From the NCBI GenBank assembly GCA_937968015.1, contig CALBSO010000116.1, positions 1 to 16,904 on the forward strand: a stretch of 16,904 nucleotides of DNA, in the 5' to 3' direction. The stretch comes from an uncultured Thermomicrobia bacterium. Its GTDB lineage: Bacteria; Chloroflexota; Chloroflexia; Thermomicrobiales; JALYUS01. Position numbers and translations under genes: made by a program. Each line of letters starts with the position of its first letter. Positions within the stretch are counted from its first letter, which is position 1. Positions 8,110-14,708 of the stretch are shown piece after piece. Below the pieces are notes generated by a model. The model was not told where the DNA came from and searched no databases. It worked only from the letters and a program-made list of their open reading frames with translations.

Positions 8110-8281
8110 TTGGCTTGGACAGCGTGCCGAAGAGCGTCGGGGATCGCATGGGCGAAGGTATGAGACTAAGGGGCTATGCTCTCAAATACGCCGCTCTTTT
8201 TGGCTCTCCGCTCTCCCCCGTGATATACTCAGCCTCTCAGCTTGATCGTCAATATACGCGGCACATACGGGAGGAAGAGCG
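8110..8281 (+). promoter_or_regulatory. Intergenic region with internal promoter (boxes at 8200-8229)
   Basis: Between the ureohydrolase-fold gene and the binding-protein gene lies a promoter candidate: TTGGCT (8200-8205), an 18-base spacer and TATACT (8224-8229). The -10 is preceded by TGA, giving an extended -10 (TGnTATACT) that matches the consensus at five of six positions. The ribosome site GGGAGGA (8269-8275) stands six bases before the ATG at 8282. The importer could therefore be transcribed separately from the gene upstream. No terminator hairpin with a T-run is visible. Confidence 0.45.
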
Positions 8282-9490
8282 ATGAACGACGCACAGGTCC
8301 ATCATCCGACGACCGATCGCTTGACGCGACGGGATTTCCTTCGCCGCGCCGTACTCGCCGGCGTGAGCCTCGCCGCCGTTGATTCGCTCCTGGCCGCCTG
8401 CGGCGGTTCGAGCACGCCGACATCAGCCCCGGCGACGGCAGCGGCCGCGACCAAGGCCCCGGCGACCACCGGAGGGAGCGCGCCCGCAGCTGCGGGCACG
8501 AGCGCGGGCCTCGGCTCGTTTAAGGGGCAGAAATTGGTCGTCACGAGTTACGGCGGGACGTGGCAGGAGTTCATGACGAAGTCGCACATCCCCGATTTCG
8601 AGGCGCAGACAGGGGCGAAGATTGAGCTGGCTATCGGGCTGGCGAAGGACTGGTTCGCCAAGAGCCGCGCTGCGGGCAAGGGCGATGCGCCGTACGATGT
8701 CGTCGTGATGAACGAGACATTCGCCGCGCAGTTACGTGCCGAGGGATTCTTCGTGCCCCTGACGATGGACAAGGTGCCGAACATCAAGGATGTACCACAG
8801 GCGCTCCGCCTGCCGAACGATGTCGGCGTGCTTGGGCTGGTCGGCCCGCTCGTCATCGCCTACCGCACCGATCAGGTCAAGGACCCGCCGCAGTCGTGGC
8901 TGGACCTGGGGAAGTACGGCAATAAGACCGGTATCTACACGATCGGCAACTCCGCCGAGCCGCAGCACATTCTCAAGATGTCCCAGATCCTCGGTGGCGA
9001 CGCGAAGAATTGGCAGGCTGGCTTTGACTGGATTGCCAAGAACCTCTGCAGCGCGAAGCAGGTGGACTTCAGCGGCACGCTCCAGACGCAACTGACGCAG
9101 GGCGAGGTGACGGTCGGCATCCTCGATACGCCGACGGGCGCGCTGATGAAGAAGCAGGGGATCGCCGTCGAATTCATCATCCCGAAGGAAGGGGCGATGG
9201 GCATGTTCGAGCAGAACATGAACGTCACGGTCGGCAGCAAGCAGAAGGACCTTGGCTTCGCCTTCATCAACTACTGGTTGAGCGAGCCGGTGCAGCGGAA
9301 GTGGGCCGAAAGCTTCTACTACACGCCCGCGAACGCGAAGGTGGAGATCAGCGGCGATCTGGCGAAACTCGTCCCCGTCACGACCAAAAACATAGACCTG
9401 ATCCCCCGCTGGGATTACGTCTGGCTCAATAGCGGCCCGCGCGACCAGATGACAGACAAATGGACCCGCACGATGACGGGGCATTGCTAG
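8282..9490 (+). CDS. Tat-type lipoprotein, polyamine-class ABC solute-binding protein (PotD-like)
   Basis: This 402-residue extracytoplasmic binding protein serves the importer encoded by the next three genes. The N-terminus carries a strong twin-arginine motif LTRRDFLRR (14-22) and the lipobox LAAC with Cys40, followed by an Ala/Thr/Pro/Gly linker to about residue 75. The mature domain starts with LVVTSYGGTWQEFM and continues with the family-1/PotD-like pattern, including the segments APYDVVVMNE, GPLVIAYRTDQV and PQSWLDL. Its C-terminal lobe ends in EPVQRKWAESFYYTPAN. Spermidine/putrescine-class binding proteins of this type also take opines, amino-acid derivatives and other cations, so polyamine specificity is not shown. 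The GGGAGGA site six bases upstream fixes the start. A 207-bp repeat-bearing gap separates it from the ATPase gene, which is unusual inside an importer operon. Confidence 0.92.
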   Translation: MNDAQVHHPTTDRLTRRDFLRRAVLAGVSLAAVDSLLAACGGSSTPTSAPATAAAATKAPATTGGSAPAAAGTSAGLGSFKGQKLVVTSYGGTWQEFMTKSHIPDFEAQTGAKIELAIGLAKDWFAKSRAAGKGDAPYDVVVMNETFAAQLRAEGFFVPLTMDKVPNIKDVPQALRLPNDVGVLGLVGPLVIAYRTDQVKDPPQSWLDLGKYGNKTGIYTIGNSAEPQHILKMSQILGGDAKNWQAGFDWIAKNLCSAKQVDFSGTLQTQLTQGEVTVGILDTPTGALMKKQGIAVEFIIPKEGAMGMFEQNMNVTVGSKQKDLGFAFINYWLSEPVQRKWAESFYYTPANAKVEISGDLAKLVPVTTKNIDLIPRWDYVWLNSGPRDQMTDKWTRTMTGHC

Positions 9491-9493
9491 AAG

Positions 9494-9683
9494 GGTAGGC
9501 GGTAGGCGGGAAGGAACGTTGGGAGGTGAATCGCAGAGACGCAGAGAACACAGCGAGGGGAAAGAGAAGAAAGCATATGAAGGGTCTCTTCACCGTTCTC
9601 CTTCCTTCTTTTTCCTCTTCTCCGAAGTCCTTCTCTGCGTCTCTGCGGTTCAAATGGTCTCCCTTAACTGCCCACTGCCCACT
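9494..9683. repeat. Composite palindromic repeat flanked by heptamer tandems
   Basis: The gap between the binding-protein and ATPase genes is almost entirely repeat. The core is an inverted repeat with 22-bp arms at 9527-9548 and 9631-9652 that differ at one position; their central part is GCAGAGACGCAGAG against CTCTGCGTCTCTGC. The stretch between the arms is purine-rich on the left and pyrimidine-rich on the right and can pair imperfectly. Outside the core lie two perfect 7-nt tandems: GGTAGGC twice (9494-9507) and ACTGCCC twice (9667-9680). No transposase or ribosome-bound ORF is present. As I recall, similar CGCAGAGACGCAGAG palindromes occur in scattered intergenic sites of many environmental bacteria. 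The transcript would fold into a long hairpin just before the ATPase start, which may alter expression of downstream genes. Confidence 0.8.
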
Positions 9684-9697
9684 CAAGGGAGTAGCGC

Positions 9698-10789
9698 GTG
9701 ACCGCAATTAGCCTGCGATCCGTCGTCAAGCAGTTCGGCGATGTGACCGCTGTGGACCACCTTGATCTCGACCTGGCGGAGGGCGAGTTGATCGCCTTCC
9801 TGGGGCCTTCCGGTTGCGGCAAGACGACCACCCTGCGGATGATCGCGGGCTTCGAGATGCCGACTGCCGGGCAGATCTGGCTCGGCGAGGAGGACGTGAC
9901 CTGGCTGTCCGCCGAGAAGCGCAACTGCGGTATGGTCTTCCAGAACTACGCGCTCTTCCCGCACCTCACCGTCTATCGCAACATCGCCTTCGGCCTGGAG
10001 ATGCGCCGGGTGCCGCGTAATGAGATTGCGCGACGCGTCCGTTCCGTGCTGGAGAAGGTGCAGTTGCACGGGTTGGAGGAGCGTTACCCGCGCCAGTTGT
10101 CCGGCGGGCAGCAGCAGCGGACGGCGCTCGCCCGCGCGCTCGTTATCAACCCGAACGTCCTCCTCCTGGACGAACCGCTCGCCAACCTGGACGCGAAACT
10201 GCGCGAGGAGATGCGTTTCTACATCCGTACCTTGCAGCAGGAGTTCGGCATCACGACGATCTATGTCACGCACGATCAGAGCGAGGCGCTCGTCCTCGCG
10301 GACCGCGTCGCCGTGATGATGGGCGGCATGCTCCAGCAGATCGGCACGCCGGAGGATCTCTACCGGCGGCCGGAGACCGCGAAGGTTGCGGACTTCGTCG
10401 GCCTCGTGAACCTCATCCCGGTCCGGATGAAGGAGCGATGTGGCGCGGCTATCGCCTGCGAGAGCACGCTCGGCCCGCTCGAAGGGCGCGGCCCGGATGG
10501 CCCTGGGGCGGAGGCGGAGGGCTGGTTGAGCGTCCGCCCGGAGAACCTCCATCTTTCCGGCACGGATGGCGCTGCGGCCAGCGGTACTGATGGGACGGTG
10601 AACCAGATGCGGGGCGTCGTGCGCGAACGCGCCTATCTCGGCAGCCTGATTGATTACCGGGTGGAGGTCGGGCCGGCCCTGACGCTCCGTATTCAGGGCG
10701 GGGCGGAAGCGCCGTACCATGCCGGGGACGCGGTGGCCGTCGGCTTCGCGAGCGCGGATGCGTGGTTCGTGCCGAGTGAGGAGGGATAG
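9698..10789 (+). CDS. potA: Polyamine-class ABC importer ATPase (PotA-like)
   Basis: This 363-residue cytoplasmic ATPase energises the second importer. It shows Walker A GPSGCGKT (36-43), Q-loop FQNYALFPHLTV (81-92), signature LSGGQQQR (134-141), Walker B LLLDEP (155-160), D-loop ANLD (162-165) and switch His192 (VTHDQSEA). The C-terminal third is a TOBE-type regulatory region of low conservation with an Ala/Gly-rich insertion around 258-307. The start is GTG with AAGGGAG (9685-9691) six bases upstream; that site adjoins the end of the repeat element. It is separated from the next gene by three bases and its 3' end supplies that gene's ribosome site. The CUT1/PotA class is clear. The symbol denotes family resemblance, since the solute is unproven. 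Confidence 0.93.
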   Translation: MTAISLRSVVKQFGDVTAVDHLDLDLAEGELIAFLGPSGCGKTTTLRMIAGFEMPTAGQIWLGEEDVTWLSAEKRNCGMVFQNYALFPHLTVYRNIAFGLEMRRVPRNEIARRVRSVLEKVQLHGLEERYPRQLSGGQQQRTALARALVINPNVLLLDEPLANLDAKLREEMRFYIRTLQQEFGITTIYVTHDQSEALVLADRVAVMMGGMLQQIGTPEDLYRRPETAKVADFVGLVNLIPVRMKERCGAAIACESTLGPLEGRGPDGPGAEAEGWLSVRPENLHLSGTDGAAASGTDGTVNQMRGVVRERAYLGSLIDYRVEVGPALTLRIQGGAEAPYHAGDAVAVGFASADAWFVPSEEG

Positions 10790-10792
10790 CGG

Positions 10793-11704
10793 GTGGCAAC
10801 GATCCGTCGGGGTGATGGGGGCCTCGCGCTCCCGTGGGCACGCCTGTCGCGAGCCGCGGCGACGCGGCGGCAGAAGGCGTTCCTGCTTGTCCTGCCCGCC
10901 GTCGCACTTCTCCTCCTCTTCTTTATCCTGCCCTATCTCTATCTGCTCTACATCAGCGTGATGACGCAAAGCCACAATGCGAAGTACATTACGCGCTTCA
11001 CACTGGCGAACTACGCGCAGACGATTGGCGATCTCTTCATCTGGCGAGTCATCTTTCACACCCTCCGGCTCGGCGTCATCACCACCGTGATCGCGCTCGT
11101 GCTCTCGTACCCGCTCGCGTACCATCTCGCGCGGGCATCGAGCGTCATGAAGGGACTCCTGATGATGCTCGTCCTCACGCCGCTGCTCGTCGGCGTCGTG
11201 ATTCGCACCTATAGTTGGATGATCCTCCTCTCCGACACGGGGCTGATCAACAGCCTGCTCACATCATGGGGGGTGCAACCCGCCCACCTGATGTACAACG
11301 ACACGGGCGTGACGATCGGGCTGGTGCATATCTACATCCCGTTTATGGTCCTCTCGCTGGCGGGGCCGCTGCAGGGGATTGATCCCGACATCGAGCGGGC
11401 AGCTCGCTCGCTCGGCGCGGGCGCGTGGCAGGCCTTCTGGCGCGTCACCTGGCCGCTCAGTCTGCCCGGCGTCGTGTCGGGGTCGGTGCTCGTCTTCGTG
11501 CTGGCGATCAGTTCGTATGTCATCCCATCGCTGCTGGGCGGCTTCACGGTGATCACGGTGCCGCTGCTCGCCATTCGCACAATCACGGAACTCTTCAACT
11601 GGCCGCTCGGCAGCGCGCTGACCATCGTCTTCTTCGCGCTCACCGTTGTCATTGTCTGGCTCTTCCTGCGGCTGATGAGCCGGGCGATGAAAGGGGCAGC
11701 ATAG
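10793..11704 (+). CDS. potB: Polyamine-class ABC importer permease (PotB-like)
   Basis: This 303-residue inner-membrane permease has a basic N-terminus of about 27 residues followed by a strong first helix (AFLLVLPAVALLLLFFILPY). The periplasmic segment has the family pattern FTLANYAQTI, and about five further helices follow. The EAA loop DIERAARSLGAGAWQAFWRV is typical of PotB/PotC permeases. The GTG start is fixed by AGGAGGG (10779-10785), seven bases upstream and inside the end of the ATPase gene. Its stop is followed immediately by the ATG of the partner permease, so the two should be made in step and form the transmembrane heterodimer. Confidence 0.93.
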   Translation: MATIRRGDGGLALPWARLSRAAATRRQKAFLLVLPAVALLLLFFILPYLYLLYISVMTQSHNAKYITRFTLANYAQTIGDLFIWRVIFHTLRLGVITTVIALVLSYPLAYHLARASSVMKGLLMMLVLTPLLVGVVIRTYSWMILLSDTGLINSLLTSWGVQPAHLMYNDTGVTIGLVHIYIPFMVLSLAGPLQGIDPDIERAARSLGAGAWQAFWRVTWPLSLPGVVSGSVLVFVLAISSYVIPSLLGGFTVITVPLLAIRTITELFNWPLGSALTIVFFALTVVIVWLFLRLMSRAMKGAA

Positions 11705-12523
11705 ATGCACCGTTCGATCGGCTCGCGGGTGGGCCGTGTCGCCTATGGAACGCTCATCGTGCTCCTGTACGCATTCCTCCTGCTTCCGATCGCGATCGTC
11801 GTGATCGCGTCATTCAACTCCGGCAACTATCTCCGGTTCCCGCCGCAGGGGTTCTCGCTACGCTGGTTCCGGCACTTCGGCGAGACGGCGTCGTTCACGC
11901 GCTCGTTCTTCTTCAGTCTGCGCCTCGCAGCCGTTGTAACGGTGATCGCCACGGGCATCGGCACGGCCGCCGCGCTCTACGTCACGCGCACCGCGAAGCG
12001 GTACCGCGAGTTCCTGCGTGTCCTGATGATCGCGCCGTTGCCGGTCCCCGCTATTATCACCGGGGTCGCGCTGCTGATCTTTTTCTATGCGATCCACGTC
12101 GGCACGCACGGCGCGTTCGGCCTGGTCGTCGGGCACACGCTGATCTGTCTGCCGTATGTTTTCCTGATCGTCAGCACCGTCCTGGCGAACTTCGACCGGA
12201 CCCTGGAGGAGGCGGCGCGCAACCTCGGTGCGGGTCCGTGGACGACCTTCCGACGGGTGACGCTGCCGATTATCAAGGGGGGCGTCATCTCGGGTGCGGT
12301 CTTCGCCTTCATCACGAGTTACGACGAGTTCTCCATCTCGCTGCTGCTCGGCGGCGTCGGCACTACCCCGCTGCCGATCCAGTTGTTCGACTACCTGCGC
12401 TTCTCATTCGACCCGACGGCGGCAGTGGCGGGGGTGATCAGCATCGTGATGGCGATGCTCGCCGTCCTCGTGACGGAACGGCTCGTCGGCCTGGAATCGC
12501 TCTACTATGGCAGACGATCGTAA
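11705..12523 (+). CDS. potC: Polyamine-class ABC importer permease (PotC-like)
   Basis: This 272-residue inner-membrane permease is the partner of the preceding protein. Helix 1 is followed by the typical PotC sequence VVIASFNSGNYLRFPPQGFS and then LRWFRHFGE. The EAA-type loop reads TLEEAARNLGAGPWTTFRRV, and the following segment (FITSYDEFSISLLLGG) is a hallmark of this permease class. The ATG abuts the potB stop (TAGATG) with an AAGGGG site eight bases upstream. The gene is complete and of normal length. A hairpin-forming heptamer repeat follows 8 bases after its stop, before hyuA. Confidence 0.93.
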   Translation: MHRSIGSRVGRVAYGTLIVLLYAFLLLPIAIVVIASFNSGNYLRFPPQGFSLRWFRHFGETASFTRSFFFSLRLAAVVTVIATGIGTAAALYVTRTAKRYREFLRVLMIAPLPVPAIITGVALLIFFYAIHVGTHGAFGLVVGHTLICLPYVFLIVSTVLANFDRTLEEAARNLGAGPWTTFRRVTLPIIKGGVISGAVFAFITSYDEFSISLLLGGVGTTPLPIQLFDYLRFSFDPTAAVAGVISIVMAMLAVLVTERLVGLESLYYGRRS

Positions 12524-12531
12524 CGCGTAGC

Positions 12532-12583
12532 GGTGGTCGGTAGGCGGACAGTCCGCCGGATTACCGACTGCCGACTACCACAT
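12532..12583. repeat. Heptamer-based inverted repeat / hairpin between potC and hyuA
   Basis: The left side reads in sevens as GGTGGTC, GGTAGGC, GGACAGT (12532-12552). The right side reads ACCGACT, GCCGACT, ACCACAT (12563-12583) and is roughly the reverse complement of the left. In the middle GGCGGA and TCCGCC (12543-12548, 12552-12557) form a perfect stem with a three-base loop, and TCGGTA/TACCGA extends pairing outside it. No T-run follows, so it is not a standard terminator. The 9-mer GGTAGGCGG is shared with the repeat before potA. The hyuA ribosome site GGGAGG (12593-12598) lies just downstream. Confidence 0.7.
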
Positions 12584-12602
12584 ATCGTCTTCGGGAGGTC
12601 CA

Positions 12603-14708
12603 ATGGCCCGCTATGCCCTGAGTTTCGACATCGGTGGGACGTTCACCGATTTCGCCCTCTTCGATATGGAGAGCGGCCAGTCGGTGGCGTACTACAAGGT
12701 ACTCACCGACGCGCGGGAACCGGCCAGGGGCGTTTTGAGCGGCTGGAACGACCTGATCGCCGAGCACGGGTTAGACCCGTCCGAAGTGGAGCTGGCCGTG
12801 CATAGCACGACGCTCGTCACGAATGCGCTGATCGAGCGCAACGGGGCGGTCACAGCCCTCCTCACGACGCGCGGATTCCGCGACGTGCTGGAGATCGGCA
12901 TCGAGCAACTGTACGACATCTACGATCTGACGGCTCCGCTGCCGCTGCCTCTCATCCCGCGCGAGCGACGCGTCGAGGTGAGCGAGCGGCTGGCGGCGGA
13001 CGGACGAGTGATCGAACCGCTCGATCCGGCGGAGGTCGTCGCGGTCATCGGCGAACTCGTCGCGCGCGGGGTCGAATCCATCGCCGTCGCCTTTCTCCAC
13101 TCCTACCGCGACCCTAGGCACGAGCAACTGGCCGAGCGTGTCATCGCGGAGGCGTATCCGGCCCTCGCCGTCTCGCTCTCGTCGCGCGTCGCGCCGCTCG
13201 TCGGGGAGTATGAGCGGTTTTCCACCGTCGCGGCGGACGCGTATGTGAAGCCGAGAGTGCGGCGCTACTTGAATGATCTATCGGAGAGCCTGCGCGCGCT
13301 CGGCTTCCGGAACGACCTCCTGGTGATGCTCTCCTCTGGTGGCGTCGCGGCGATCGAGACCGCCGCCGCCTACCCGATCCGCCTGCTGGAATCCGGCCCG
13401 GCGGCGGGCGCGTTGGCCGCCAGTTTCTACGGGGCCACGACCGGGCAAACGGAGGTGCTCGGGCTAGACATGGGCGGCACGACGGCAAAGGCCTGCCTCA
13501 TCGAAGGAGGCCGGCCAGACACCGCGCAGGTGCTCGAAGTGGGCCGCGTCCACCGGTTCAAGCCGGGGAGCGGCCTGCCGGTGATGGCACCGACTGTGGA
13601 CCTGATCGAGATCGGCGCGGGCGGCGGCAGCATCGCGTACGTGAACGAACTTGGCCTCCTCAAGGTCGGGCCACGGAGCGCCGCATCCGACCCCGGCCCC
13701 GCGAGTTACGGCCTCGGCGGCCAGGAGCCGACGGTGACTGACGCGAACCTCGTGCTCGGCTACCTCGATCCCGGCTACTTCCTCGGCGGGCGCATGCGCC
13801 TGGACAGGGAAGCGGCAGAGCGCGCACTCCGCGGCTACATCGCCGAGCCGCTGCGCATGGAGATCGTCGCCGCCGCGTGGGGTATCCACAGCGTCGTCAA
13901 CGAGAACATGGCCGCCGCAGCGCGCCTCCATATCATCGGGAAGAACCGGGATCCGCGCGACTTCGCGCTTGTCGCGTTCGGCGGCGCCGGCCCCGCGCAT
14001 GCCGCCGCCGTCGGCCGTCTGATCGGATCCCGGCACCTGATCTTCCCGTTCGGCGCGGGCGTCGCCTCCGCGATCGGCGCGCTTGTGGCACCACTCTCCT
14101 TCGCCTTCACGCGCGCGTACGTTGTGATGCTCGACACGATCCGCGACGCGCCGATCGCGGAGTTGTTCGCGGAAATGGAGCGGGAAGCGGGACGGGCGCT
14201 CGTGGCAGCAGGTGTCGCGCCGGATATGGTGCAGGTGCGCCGAGCAGCCGATCTGCGCTTCGCCGGGCAGTACCATGAGCTCGAGGTGTCGTTGCCCGGG
14301 CGCGCGTTCGATCACGACTGGGACGAGGACCTGCGCGCCACGTTCTTGCAGCGTTATCGCGAGCAATACGGGCGGGAACTGTCCGGCCTGCCCATCGAGG
14401 CGCTGAACTGGAAGATCGTCGCGGAGGGCGGCGGCACGCGGGTCCAACTGACGCCGGAAGAGGCCACAGGAGGCGACCCGGCGCGCGCGCGAAAAGGGAC
14501 GCGCCCAGTCTACTTCCCACGCCCGCAGGCGGGATACCTGGATTGCCCGATCTACGACCGCTACCGCCTCGCGCCGGGGATGACGCTTGTCGGACCGGCG
14601 ATTGTCGAGGAACGCGAGGCAACGATCGTGCTCTGGCCCGGTGACGCAGCGCGGGTAGACGGCTACCGCAATCTCATCGTTCGGCTACCGGAGGAGAACG
14701 AGTTATGA
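12603..14708 (+). CDS. hyuA: Hydantoinase/oxoprolinase-type subunit A (ATP-binding)
   Basis: This 701-residue cytoplasmic protein is the ASKHA-fold, ATP-using subunit of the HyuA/HyuB family, which includes N-methylhydantoinase, 5-oxoprolinase, caprolactamase and acetone/acetophenone carboxylase relatives. Visible motifs are the N-terminal phosphate-binding FDIGGTFTDF (8-17), the segment HSTTLVTNALIER, a second phosphate loop LDMGGTTAK (288-296), GAGGGS (338-343) and FGGAGPAHA (459-467). The hydantoinase A core and a C-terminal beta-rich region (YHELEVSLPG, PVYFPRPQAGYLD) complete it, at normal family length. The start follows GGGAGG closely. The stop overlaps the hyuB ATG (ATGA), as expected for two subunits of one complex. 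The family couples ATP hydrolysis to opening of a cyclic amide or to carboxylation; which reaction applies here cannot be read from sequence alone. Confidence 0.94.
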   Translation: MARYALSFDIGGTFTDFALFDMESGQSVAYYKVLTDAREPARGVLSGWNDLIAEHGLDPSEVELAVHSTTLVTNALIERNGAVTALLTTRGFRDVLEIGIEQLYDIYDLTAPLPLPLIPRERRVEVSERLAADGRVIEPLDPAEVVAVIGELVARGVESIAVAFLHSYRDPRHEQLAERVIAEAYPALAVSLSSRVAPLVGEYERFSTVAADAYVKPRVRRYLNDLSESLRALGFRNDLLVMLSSGGVAAIETAAAYPIRLLESGPAAGALAASFYGATTGQTEVLGLDMGGTTAKACLIEGGRPDTAQVLEVGRVHRFKPGSGLPVMAPTVDLIEIGAGGGSIAYVNELGLLKVGPRSAASDPGPASYGLGGQEPTVTDANLVLGYLDPGYFLGGRMRLDREAAERALRGYIAEPLRMEIVAAAWGIHSVVNENMAAAARLHIIGKNRDPRDFALVAFGGAGPAHAAAVGRLIGSRHLIFPFGAGVASAIGALVAPLSFAFTRAYVVMLDTIRDAPIAELFAEMEREAGRALVAAGVAPDMVQVRRAADLRFAGQYHELEVSLPGRAFDHDWDEDLRATFLQRYREQYGRELSGLPIEALNWKIVAEGGGTRVQLTPEEATGGDPARARKGTRPVYFPRPQAGYLDCPIYDRYRLAPGMTLVGPAIVEEREATIVLWPGDAARVDGYRNLIVRLPEENEL

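Noticed and set aside
9526..9711. Small plus-strand ORF (61 codons) inside the palindromic repeat
   Set aside because: Its peptide (NRRDAENTA..., SASLRF) is just the translation of the repeat arms, has no proper ribosome site and runs past the potA start.
9683..11125. Long minus-strand open frame (480 codons) opposite potA and potB
   Set aside because: It lies antisense to two clear ABC genes, spans their junction, and has an Arg/His/Asp-rich composition typical of the mirror of GC-rich coding DNA, with no recognisable domain.
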